Positions 5,941-13,748 of a stretch of DNA of 13,748 bases are shown one piece after another (position 1 is the first letter of the stretch; every line of letters starts with the position of its first letter). Origin of the DNA: Leptospira alstonii serovar Sichuan str. 79601 (GTDB lineage: Bacteria > Spirochaetota > Leptospiria > Leptospirales > Leptospiraceae); the NCBI RefSeq assembly GCF_000347175.1, contig NZ_ANIK01000054.1:1-13748 (forward strand), written 5' to 3'. The notes under the pieces were generated by a model. The model made no database searches. It worked only from the letters and a program-made list of their open reading frames with translations, and had not been told where the DNA came from. The position numbers and the translations under genes are program-made.

Positions 5941-8307
5941 TTAACTTTGGCTCTCCTTGCCGTATAGATCAAAGGGTTCAAAGTTTTCTTCTAATATTCC
6001 GAACTTAAGGATGTTCATCCTCTGGAATCTTTTCCTTACAAACTCATATCTTTCTTTATCAATCTTATACACCGAAATCTTCTTCTTTGAAACCTGTTTC
6101 TTTTCAGTCTTCAAATCGAAGAGAGTCAGAAAGGAAGAAACAAATCTCATTGGTTCTTTCAGGTGGGAAGCCGTAACCTCAAATAGATTATTCGAAATTA
6201 AGGATCGATTCTTTTTCACAAAGTTCATCAATTCGTTTAGTGATGCGCCTGAAATCCAGGTATCCTTAGGAATTAGAGAAAAGATTTGTAAGAAAAGCAA
6301 ATGTTTGATCTCGTTATATTCGTAATCCTGTATCATGTTCTTTTCTAAAATCTGATTGTCTTTGATTCGGGCAAAATTCTTACCATAATACAAAAGACTG
6401 AAATTTTTCATGCGCTTTCTTAGCAGTTCGATCGATATTCCTGATTTTACAGTAGATTCAAAATCAAGTTCACTATCTTGGTCTTCATCAATGAACCCTA
6501 TGATACTCTTGATTTCGAATCTATTTCTCGAATATATTTGATCTTTGCATTTTAACCCTTGTGAAAGGATCGATAAGTATTCACTTTTAGAAATATCTGG
6601 AGCCAAAAGAATTGTTTCGAATTCCTCTTCTTTTACTACATCCCCCTTCGTTTTATCAATAGTTTTTGATGTCTCCTGGCCTTTTGTACCATCAACATCG
6701 TAAAACTGGATTTTATATCCGCGAGAAATAAAACCGTTGATCAGATTTGGAAAGAGGTTCAAGAGTAATGTAAATTTATAACGCCTCATTGTGAAAGCAT
6801 TGATTGTAAATGGTCCGCAATCTCTTTTGACTCGCTTCGGAATTTCAAAATTCATCTCTCTGAGCTTACGCGTAACGTCATAATTCTTACTAAATTTTCG
6901 AAATTCACCTAAAACGCTTTTTTCTCGAATTCTACCCGGAAGTTGAATGTTATTCGCTGAATCTATTTCTGAATTTGAGACAGAAAATACGTGCAGTTCA
7001 TCAAAGTTGCGAAATCTGTTTACCATCTGAATACCTTCAAAATGATTTAAGGTAAATCCTGCGTTCGCCATCAAGTAGTTATATTTTGAAAACGGATAGT
7101 TAAAGTCCACTCCAGTCGAAATTACAGGTGAGAATATGATAACATCATACTGAGACACTAAACTCTTATCAGAGAGCAAGGCTCTTTGTTCATCGAAGTT
7201 TTTTGTATCTTGGACTATGCAGAGAATTCTCTTTTTAGAACCTCCAAATTCTTCCTCGAATCGTTTCTCGTAAATTTGAGCCTTTCTTTTAGAAAAACTT
7301 GCAATGGAAACTTTATGGCTTTCTTTAAGTCGATCGAATGCGTGTTGTAAAACAGATTCCTCACTCCAATGAAGAAAAAGCGTTCGATTTGGATTTGGAA
7401 TACATTGGTTGAAAATGTAAGCGACATCCTTCTGAGAAATTACTTTAGAAATAAAATCCAAAGTCACTTTTGGGAAATCAGCGGAGAGGAAGTAATTCCT
7501 GTCAGAGTTTTGCGCGATTTCTTTGAGACTTAAGTAAATTGCGATGCGGTTTTCTTTACAGGTACTACCGTGCAGATGAGAAACAAATTGGTCGAATTCA
7601 TCAATGATAAGGATATGATCTTTATAATTCTCAGGATTTAGTTTCCAAAGAGAGTCGATGCAGATTACTATACTACTGGATATTAACCGATATCCGTTAA
7701 TATCTAAATCTTTATAAAACACATTCGGAATTCCTGCGTTTGTAGCGCGAATTGAAAAGTCTCTTGCGAATTCCTCTCTGTGCGTAACATATAGAAAAGT
7801 TTTGTTTCTAAGTTCGTTCAAGACCCATTCTGTTTTTCCAGTTCCGTGACTCGAATGAATGATTTGTGTTTTTGAGTCTATTTTTTCCCAATCCTGATAC
7901 TCATTTAGAAATCGATTATCCAGAACGACTGTTTCTCCACCTGGTGGCGTTAGCTTAGGTAAAAGTTCGGGAGCTTCATTTCTAAATTTAAAATAGGATT
8001 CCAGCGACCAACCGTAGATTTTAGCTATTTTAAAAAAGGATAACAAGCTCCCTTCTTTCGTTTTAAAATTATCTGAATGAATTTCCGATGGAATTTCCCT
8101 ATTTAAAATTTGTATTAACTCTGAACGTACAAGTTCTGGATCAAAGATCGAACTAAGGGATTCGAGTATTATCTCTAATTCTTGGTCATTAATCTTAAAA
8201 TTAGATATGTAGGAAAGAGCATGTGAAACTCGATCCAAAACTTCTCTTGCATATTCTATCTTTTCAGTTTTAAAGATATTATTACGACTTATTCCCGATA
8301 TCTTCAT
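5941..8307 (-). CDS. UL9/CyRepA1-like superfamily 2 replication helicase (intact copy)
   Basis: A 788-aa helicase with visible SF2 motifs: Walker A SHGTGKTE (153-160), Walker B IIDEFD (234-239), motif III SAD (275-277), motif V SPVISTGVDF (393-402) and motif VI QMVNRFR (427-433). This set, with IDEFD and a Q-x-x-N-R-x-R motif VI, resembles the herpes UL9-type origin-binding helicases and the related CyRepA1-like plasmid replication proteins. The N-terminal 120 residues contain EGSLLSFFKIAKIYGWS (86-102), reminiscent of the end of a PriCT-2-like primase-associated domain. The 300-residue C-terminal region is unassigned but colinear with that of the neighbouring paralogue. The start is supported by AAAAGGAA 3 nt before the ATG. 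Likely function: ATP-driven unwinding at a replication origin, together with the nearby primase. It begins just after the terminator of the paralogous gene, so it is a separate transcription unit. It could alternatively be a phage-type DNA-repair helicase. Confidence 0.8.
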   Translation of the reverse strand: MKISGISRNNIFKTEKIEYAREVLDRVSHALSYISNFKINDQELEIILESLSSIFDPELVRSELIQILNREIPSEIHSDNFKTKEGSLLSFFKIAKIYGWSLESYFKFRNEAPELLPKLTPPGGETVVLDNRFLNEYQDWEKIDSKTQIIHSSHGTGKTEWVLNELRNKTFLYVTHREEFARDFSIRATNAGIPNVFYKDLDINGYRLISSSIVICIDSLWKLNPENYKDHILIIDEFDQFVSHLHGSTCKENRIAIYLSLKEIAQNSDRNYFLSADFPKVTLDFISKVISQKDVAYIFNQCIPNPNRTLFLHWSEESVLQHAFDRLKESHKVSIASFSKRKAQIYEKRFEEEFGGSKKRILCIVQDTKNFDEQRALLSDKSLVSQYDVIIFSPVISTGVDFNYPFSKYNYLMANAGFTLNHFEGIQMVNRFRNFDELHVFSVSNSEIDSANNIQLPGRIREKSVLGEFRKFSKNYDVTRKLREMNFEIPKRVKRDCGPFTINAFTMRRYKFTLLLNLFPNLINGFISRGYKIQFYDVDGTKGQETSKTIDKTKGDVVKEEEFETILLAPDISKSEYLSILSQGLKCKDQIYSRNRFEIKSIIGFIDEDQDSELDFESTVKSGISIELLRKRMKNFSLLYYGKNFARIKDNQILEKNMIQDYEYNEIKHLLFLQIFSLIPKDTWISGASLNELMNFVKKNRSLISNNLFEVTASHLKEPMRFVSSFLTLFDLKTEKKQVSKKKISVYKIDKERYEFVRKRFQRMNILKFGILEENFEPFDLYGKESQS

Positions 8308-8385
8308 ATATTCCTTTTGTTAACGTCTTTTGCATCCAACAAAGGTTTAGCAATAGACTAAAACTTAGATTCATTCTGCGTTCCT

Positions 8386-8421
8386 AAAAGAAGGCTGAAG
8401 GAAATGGATATCCTTCAGCCT
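8386..8421 (-). terminator. Intrinsic terminator of the split helicase unit
   Basis: Read on the minus strand, AGGCTGAAGGA (complement of 8411-8421), an 8-nt loop and TCCTTCAGCCT (complement of 8392-8402) form a perfect 11-bp stem, followed by TCTTTT (8386-8391). It sits 10 bp beyond the stop of the helicase C-terminal frame and just upstream of the second helicase gene. Confidence 0.8.
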
Positions 8422-8430
8422 CATAGAAGT

Positions 8431-9972
8431 TTAACTCAGGAACATATGCTTTTTAAGGAAGAAATCCTTTTGGGAAGTCCACCATCTGCGATAGGCTCTT
8501 ATCAAGTGACTAATATCTCTTGGATTAATCCTTTTATACTCGAAGCCATCAATGAACTTCACAGTAAGCCCAATTCCAAAACGACGCAATACTTGACCAA
8601 GCGTTTCGAGAGGATCATACATGTTTCCATCATCGACTCGAACTGATAAGTATTGATCAATATCCGCACGCTGCTTATGCAGATACAAAGCAACTAAGCC
8701 AATGTCGCTTGCCTTGAAGTATTTTTTCAGTAGATGCTTAGGAAATTTGTCAAAGATCTCCTTATAGATTTTACCTCTCATTTGAATTGTATCCTTTGTA
8801 GCTTGCGAACCGGATATGCTAATTGCACTTTCAAGCATCTCCAGATCATAAGAATCCAAAGCGTAAATGAAATACTCTTTTAGTTGAGAATATTTTAGAA
8901 TCAAAGATCCCGTCTTTCTTGCGAATTTCTTTAGGTCTTTTACGCTACCTGGTTCTCCTGGACGATATGAAATGATTTTCTGCAATCGGAAGCGTTCCAA
9001 CACCATTCGCTTTTCCAAATCTCCACTGCTGCTGTTCTTAATTTCAATGGCTTCAGAAATCGAAATATCTCGTGCCGACAATATACCGTCCGCCGATAGC
9101 TCATTCTGTAAAACACTCTGACGATTTCTTGGCTGAGGTTTCGCCACATCGAATTCCAAAGGTTTAGCAGTAAAAAACTGAAATTTTCTTTCTAAGCAAT
9201 GCTGAATAAAATGTTCACGCAATCCATTTCTTGAGGCTTCATTTTCTGAGTGAACCATCATTGAGTGAATTTCAAGTGGCGGGAAATTTATGTTTTCGAA
9301 TCTCTTTCCGTCTCCTCCAAAATGCGAATTGGTTTCTGTGTCCGCCATCTTCCTTCGGTAATCGGCAAAAATTAACTCCTTGTCCCGATACAACTCCGTA
9401 TTGCGGCCTTTTTGCGGAAACAGTCCAAAGAAATGCAACTCTTTGAAATGTCTCAGACGATTGATCATCTGGAACGCTTGGAAGTGATTGAGTGTTTTGT
9501 CAGTATCAGCCATCAAGAAGACTTGTTCCGCGAATTTTATACTGATATCAATCCCGGACGCGATGACGGGAGTAAAAATAAAAACGTCCTGGTGTTGAAT
9601 AAGGTTCGGGTCGCTTAGAATTTTTTTCTGCTCTGTGTCATACTTGTTCTCTTCCATAAGAAGGAGAATTTTTTTCTCAGGATACTTTTGTCTTAGATCT
9701 TCTTCGAGACTTATCAGAGTGTTCTTTGTCAGACCTGCAACACAGACTTTCCCATTCGAGATAGCGTTTTCGATATTCCCGATTAATGTGTTTTTGTCCG
9801 AGTAACTGATTAAGGAGCGTCCAACAAAGGGATTAAATTCGTTGAAGAAGTGGTAATACTCTTTATATCCCAAATAGTCTGTTATGAAGTGGAGCAGACT
9901 TGCAGGGATATCCGCAGACGAAAAAATGGATAGTCGACTATTTCGAACTAAAGACTGAAAGGTCGTTAGCAC
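8431..9972 (-). CDS. Second UL9/CyRepA1-like helicase, C-terminal half (split copy)
   Basis: A 513-aa frame carrying the second half of a helicase: motif III SSAD (18-21), motif V TPVIASGIDI (134-143) and motif VI QMINRLR (168-174), then a C-terminal region colinear with the intact paralogue. For example, EIHSMMVHSENEA and IQHCLERKFQFFT align with its INAFTMRRYKFT and INGFISRGYKIQFY regions. It lacks Walker A and B, which lie on the preceding frame, so it cannot be a helicase alone. Its only start is GTG at 9970-9972, overlapping the stop of the upstream frame in GTGCTAA and lacking a Shine-Dalgarno site. Production would need termination-reinitiation or frameshifting. Apart from the break, about 1.5 kb remains open and ends at a good terminator, so decay, if any, is recent. 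The base composition looks more GC-rich than in the intact copy. Confidence 0.75.
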   Translation of the reverse strand: MLTTFQSLVRNSRLSIFSSADIPASLLHFITDYLGYKEYYHFFNEFNPFVGRSLISYSDKNTLIGNIENAISNGKVCVAGLTKNTLISLEEDLRQKYPEKKILLLMEENKYDTEQKKILSDPNLIQHQDVFIFTPVIASGIDISIKFAEQVFLMADTDKTLNHFQAFQMINRLRHFKELHFFGLFPQKGRNTELYRDKELIFADYRRKMADTETNSHFGGDGKRFENINFPPLEIHSMMVHSENEASRNGLREHFIQHCLERKFQFFTAKPLEFDVAKPQPRNRQSVLQNELSADGILSARDISISEAIEIKNSSSGDLEKRMVLERFRLQKIISYRPGEPGSVKDLKKFARKTGSLILKYSQLKEYFIYALDSYDLEMLESAISISGSQATKDTIQMRGKIYKEIFDKFPKHLLKKYFKASDIGLVALYLHKQRADIDQYLSVRVDDGNMYDPLETLGQVLRRFGIGLTVKFIDGFEYKRINPRDISHLIRAYRRWWTSQKDFFLKKHMFLS

Positions 9973-10736
9973 GGAAGATCGCTGATTTCGCTCTGGAGCT
10001 GGTTTGAAATTTGATCTGCTTCGTCGAAAATCACAATGGCATCCTTGTAATTGTAGGGATCCAATTTGTGAAGGGAGTTTATGCAGATAGCGATATTCCC
10101 TTTATAGTTGGATAAATCCCCTTTATTGAATACCTCGTAACTTTTGATTTCTATTCCGGCTCTTTGATGTCTCTCGCAGGCTTGCCGAACTAATTCCTTT
10201 AGAGGGCAGCAATAAACGATTCTTTCTTGCTTAAACAGCTTTAGGAATAGCTCCGTTTTTCCAGTGCCTTGGGGAGATTGAATCACGTTTATTTTGCTTA
10301 GTTGCCCGAAGGTCGAAATTGGGTCTGAAAGATAACGCTGATTGAATTTAACCAAAACTCCGTTCGCTTTTTCGATATGCGGAGGGACACTTAGCTCACT
10401 TTGCTCAGACGCATTTTGAGAAAGTTGAGCCGAGTTCCAGCCGTGATTGGTCGCAAAGCTGAAAAGTGTCGAAAGATCACCATGCGTTCTTTTTTCTAGG
10501 GTAAAAGTGATGTAATTTTTGTCTCTGTCCGTGATTCTCGAACCCAAAAGGTTCAAAATTTCGGCATGAGAGAATTTACTCCCTAAAGAACAAACGATTA
10601 CGAAAAGTTTACTCTTTAGAATATCATCTGGAATCGCTTTTAAAGCACTCTGTGCTTTCTTAAACAACTCTACGGTTTCGGGGGCTTGATTGATTGAAGA
10701 GGTTTCTTCAAAAGAACTATTGTCAACTGTAGACAT
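9966..10736 (-). CDS. Second UL9/CyRepA1-like helicase, N-terminal half (split copy)
   Basis: A 256-aa frame with a PriCT-2-like N-terminal segment (HGDLSTLFSFATNHGWN, 85-101), Walker A SPQGTGKTE (154-162), a conserved AICINSLHKLDPYNYKDAIV stretch and Walker B IFDEAD (236-241). It stops 15 residues beyond DEAD, where the intact paralogue continues to motif III. Aligning the two proteins, this frame plus the downstream frame fused through the overlap matches the spacing of the intact copy within a residue or so. The expected full protein would be about 768 aa, close to the paralogue's 788. So this is either half of a frameshifted gene or one subunit of a two-chain helicase. The Shine-Dalgarno AAGGA (10744-10748, 7 nt spacing) is buried in the arm of a long palindrome, suggesting translational control. 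It diverges from the primase gene. Confidence 0.75.
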   Translation of the reverse strand: MSTVDNSSFEETSSINQAPETVELFKKAQSALKAIPDDILKSKLFVIVCSLGSKFSHAEILNLLGSRITDRDKNYITFTLEKRTHGDLSTLFSFATNHGWNSAQLSQNASEQSELSVPPHIEKANGVLVKFNQRYLSDPISTFGQLSKINVIQSPQGTGKTELFLKLFKQERIVYCCPLKELVRQACERHQRAGIEIKSYEVFNKGDLSNYKGNIAICINSLHKLDPYNYKDAIVIFDEADQISNQLQSEISDLPC

Positions 10737-10741
10737 AGGTC

Positions 10742-10833
10742 GGTCCTTAAAATATGGCTACGTTTTAAAATTAATTGGATTCAACCGCTACCCCGGATAA
10801 TAATCCAATAACGTAACCCGTTTTTTAAGGACC
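10742..10833. repeat. Nested ~92-bp palindrome in the helicase leader; origin or riboregulator candidate
   Basis: Three concentric arm pairs are visible: GGTCCTTAAAA (10742-10752) with TTTTAAGGACC (10823-10833), perfect; GGCTACGTT (10756-10764) with AACGTAACC (10810-10818), 8 of 9; and ATTGGATT (10774-10781) with AATCCAAT (10802-10809), perfect. The loop is 20 nt. In the minus-strand mRNA the outer stem contains the AAGGA ribosome-binding site of the helicase gene. The DNA could equally extrude as a cruciform at an origin. Confidence 0.8.
10744..10748 (-). promoter_or_regulatory. Ribosome-binding site of the split helicase, sequestered in a stem
   Basis: On the minus strand AAGGA precedes the ATG (10734-10736) by 7 nt. 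All five bases lie inside the perfect 11-bp outer stem of the palindrome. Confidence 0.65.
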
Positions 10834-11335
10834 CACACAGCGCACATTGGCAATCTGGAGGTCAAGTCGGGTAAGAGCATTGCTGAAACTAACGTTTAAG
10901 CATATGGTAAAGAAATTTTCTTAACCAAACCACGTGGGGATGCTTTTTCTAATGTCTTTAAATAATAAAAAATGTCAAGGCAGGATTTGGAATTCTATCA
11001 AAAATATTTTGTAACTTTTTTTTATGAAACGTCGTTTTTTTTCGAACTTAGCTCAAAAATTCGAAATATTTGTTTTCCGCGCTCGCGTAAATCACAACCA
11101 ATATTCCGGATTTACTGTCTTAAATTGAATCATACGCTATTTATAATTTACTTTCAGGACTGATATATTATAGTTTTTTAATAAGTATTCTTACTTCCTA
11201 CTACCATTCAGTATTCATTTTGTTTTCTCATTTTTATATTTAATTATAAGGGATATTATACTTCATTTCAAAGTATCTTCATTTCTATTTTCTCCCATTT
11301 CTAAGTAAGTTTTTACGTTCTCTCACTAATTATTC
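10834..11335. other. AT-rich divergent intergenic region, putative replication origin
   Basis: No convincing gene is present; the 63-codon frame at 10972-11163 is Phe-rich and unlike its neighbours. Visible structure: a 21-bp imperfect palindrome (GGTAAAGAAA 10906-10915 against TTTTCTTAACC 10916-10926), an 8-bp perfect palindrome CCACGTGG (10930-10937), two TTCGAA sites near 11041 and 11060, and long T runs. The 3' end contains CATTTC three times at exact 16-bp intervals (11264, 11280, 11296). From about 10960 to 11335 the DNA is strongly AT-rich except for GCGCTCGCG near 11080. The position between helicase and primase genes and this architecture suggest an origin. Confidence 0.45.
11261..11308 (+). 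repeat. Iteron-like 16-bp-period repeats before the primase gene
   Basis: Three consecutive 16-bp units, CTTCATTTCAAAGTAT, CTTCATTTCTATTTTC and TCCCATTTCTAAGTAA, share CATTTC in register. Unit 1 matches units 2 and 3 at 11 of 16 positions each. The low-complexity background means chance is possible. Confidence 0.35.
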
Positions 11336-12940
11336 ATGAGTGAGATCAGAACTGATAATATTGTTAAGTATTCTAAAAAGTATATATCTGATAATTTTTC
11401 ATTTTTCGTCGAATTGCTTTATAAGTTAGGCTTTGATATACGCAGAGAATTTGAAGAATCAGAAAAGAAAAGGATTACTTATTATTCAGAAGAAAGCTAC
11501 AAAACCTTTTTCTTGAGCAATCGAAGAAGTCAGATTTTTGGGTTTATCAGTAACCATTTTCTTTCCAGGGTTAAAGTAAATGAAGGATGGAACGGGAAAG
11601 GAGTTACTAGGGATTGGCTTGTCTGGTTTAGAAAGCTAAAGAATCTCGCCTTATCTGAACATCCAAATTCTGACATTCTCTACATTGATCTAGATACTCA
11701 CAATCCTACATTTTCTACTCTTCAATTTACTTCTTACGTTAAATTCATTCAAAGACTTCTCGAAGAAGTAGAATTAAATCTAGGTTGTGTTCCAGTATTT
11801 TGTGAGATCTCAAGAGTTAATCGCGGTGCCCATATCTATTTCAGAGTACAAGACACTTGGGATAAGGATAAGATCTTCATCTTAATCGAACGAGTTATGA
11901 AAGCCGCTGATTCTCGAATCAAATTGGAATTAAGGAAAGAACAAGGGAAAGGGTACCGGCTTCCGTTTGCTTGGGACTATTTGCCTTACTCATTTGAAAG
12001 AAAAGTGGTTCTACGCAATATCCCCTATGCTTTGAAGGAAACTTTAAGGATACTTGATTCGAAACTATATATGATTAATTACGATACAGCTTCCGGTGTG
12101 CTGTATCAAAATAATTCTGAACTTTTATCGGAGACCTTCATTTCTAAAATTGAAGGCAGTGTTTCATTTTGGAAGAAACAAAGAATAAGTAAGGATGGAA
12201 AATCTAATTCCTTTCAAATTACGGAGGGAAACCGAGTTGGTGGAGAGAAAACAATCTTTAAAGTTCTAAACTACTGCTTATCGAAAGGAATGGATTACGA
12301 GCAAACAAAGGATTTTTGTCTTACTTGTAATGCTGGGAGCAAGGATCTAACAGCGATCGTAAACAATCCAAATGGAAAAGAGGAGAAAGAATTAAAAACT
12401 CTTTACGAGTATTGCAAAATCAATTTCAAAAGTGAGTATGCTCCTACAGGCTTAAGTGAGAATGAGAGTAAGAGCTTTCATTCAAATTTACAATATCTAA
12501 CTCCGATAGATCTTCAATGGATTGATGCCCAGGATTATTATAATACCTTTGATTATATAAGGAGTAAGACATGCGATACTTTTAAGCTTGTTATGAAAGA
12601 AGTTGTCGGGAAGCACAATTACGATGTCTACGTGAACAAAAGGAAAATTTCTGATTCGGTCAGGCTAAAAAAGGAAGTAAAAGAAAGACTCTGTGAAGGA
12701 GCGCAGTTCCCTGATGAATTCTTTCATCGATTGAAAGCCCATTACAAGATAAAGTTCAGTGTAAAGGAATTTAAAAATAAAATTCTAAATCAAACTCGGA
12801 TATTTGCTCCGATAGATAACGGCATCAAAGGTGGTTTTCTTAATCTACCTCAAATTCATTCCTGCAAACAATATACGCTTACGTATGACAACTTGTGGAT
12901 AGAATATTTCGGAGACCAATTCGAGAATAAGATTTCGTAG
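11336..12940 (+). CDS. Archaeo-eukaryotic-type primase (AEP) with PriCT-like domain
   Basis: The 534-aa protein shows the three AEP active-site motifs: ILYIDLDTHN with D118 and D120, SRVNRGAHIYFR (159-170, H166) and an acidic residue in IKLELRKEQGKGYRLPFAW (E198, followed by the GYRLPF turn). In the family these bind the catalytic metals and nucleotide for RNA/DNA primer synthesis. GNRVGGEKTIFKVLNYCLSKG (298-318) and the helices after it resemble a primase C-terminal PriCT domain. The last 150 residues are unassigned. The N-terminal 110 residues are also unassigned and could bind the helicase or the origin. The ATG at 11336 has no Shine-Dalgarno sequence. It diverges from the split helicase across the putative origin and would supply primers for replication of the element. 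AEP primase next to a UL9-like helicase is an established type of partnership in viruses and plasmids. Confidence 0.8.
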   Translation: MSEIRTDNIVKYSKKYISDNFSFFVELLYKLGFDIRREFEESEKKRITYYSEESYKTFFLSNRRSQIFGFISNHFLSRVKVNEGWNGKGVTRDWLVWFRKLKNLALSEHPNSDILYIDLDTHNPTFSTLQFTSYVKFIQRLLEEVELNLGCVPVFCEISRVNRGAHIYFRVQDTWDKDKIFILIERVMKAADSRIKLELRKEQGKGYRLPFAWDYLPYSFERKVVLRNIPYALKETLRILDSKLYMINYDTASGVLYQNNSELLSETFISKIEGSVSFWKKQRISKDGKSNSFQITEGNRVGGEKTIFKVLNYCLSKGMDYEQTKDFCLTCNAGSKDLTAIVNNPNGKEEKELKTLYEYCKINFKSEYAPTGLSENESKSFHSNLQYLTPIDLQWIDAQDYYNTFDYIRSKTCDTFKLVMKEVVGKHNYDVYVNKRKISDSVRLKKEVKERLCEGAQFPDEFFHRLKAHYKIKFSVKEFKNKILNQTRIFAPIDNGIKGGFLNLPQIHSCKQYTLTYDNLWIEYFGDQFENKIS

Positions 12941-12943
12941 GTT

Positions 12944-13723
<780 letters not shown>

Positions 13724-13748
13724 TTGAACTCCTACTAACGAGGAAGTT

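Noticed and set aside
5957..6325. 122-codon + strand frame
   Set aside because: It is a shadow of the intact helicase gene on the opposite strand, dominated by Phe, Ser and Arg from reversed AT-rich codons.
9966..9990. Programmed -1 ribosomal frameshifting at the helicase split
   Set aside because: The bases before the stop (CTTCCGTGCTAA) contain no X-XXY-YYZ slippery heptamer; a lost base or reinitiation at GTG explains the overlap better.
10972..11163. 63-codon + strand frame in the putative origin
   Set aside because: Phe/Tyr-rich low-complexity translation in T-rich DNA, no ribosome-binding site, no motif.

Overview
The window looks like an accessory, plasmid- or phage-derived segment of a spirochaete, most likely Leptospira. 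The support is indirect: AT-rich DNA, a high density of decayed insertion-sequence pieces, and a cluster of replication and maintenance genes typical of mobile elements. No ribosomal, tRNA or chromosomal housekeeping gene is visible, so the genus is an inference.

Positions 1-1270 are a transposase graveyard. They hold the 3' part of an IS4-type transposase (2-628, +), a degenerate IS66 transposase piece (about 640-936, -), a frameshifted N-terminal stub of an IS5-type transposase (957-1086, +) and the C-terminal end of an IS481/IS3-like transposase (1136-1265, -). Next comes a compact + strand operon: a 138-aa gene that looks frameshifted (1816-2232, continuing in another frame to 2447), an XRE repressor fused to an ImmA/IrrE metallopeptidase (2440-3609) and a small basic 58-aa protein (3635-3811). 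A single-domain tyrosine recombinase (4322-4990) and a 126-aa protein of unknown function (5285-5665) follow.

Positions 5666-13748 are the most interesting part. On the - strand lie two paralogous superfamily 2 helicases of the UL9/CyRepA1-like (origin-binding-protein-like) type. One is intact (5941-8307, 788 aa). The other is split into two overlapping reading frames exactly between the two helicase lobes (9966-10736 and 8431-9972). Diverging from the split copy on the + strand is a 534-aa archaeo-eukaryotic-type primase with a PriCT-like tail (11336-12940). It meets a DUF932 protein (12944-13723, -) tail to tail with a 3-bp gap.

The 600-bp gap between the divergent helicase and primase genes carries a roughly 92-bp nested palindrome that overlaps the helicase ribosome-binding site. 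It also holds further palindromes, a strongly AT-rich stretch and a short 16-bp-period repeat next to the primase start, which makes it the best candidate replication origin. A second structured region (5712-5906), with two hairpins built from related arms, lies at the other end of the helicase block. A clear intrinsic terminator (8386-8421) separates the two helicase units.

My reading is a self-contained helicase-primase replication module of an integrated or extrachromosomal element. The recombinase would resolve or integrate it, and the XRE-ImmA operon would control or stabilise it. The domain assignments rest on visible motifs; the system-level interpretation is inference.
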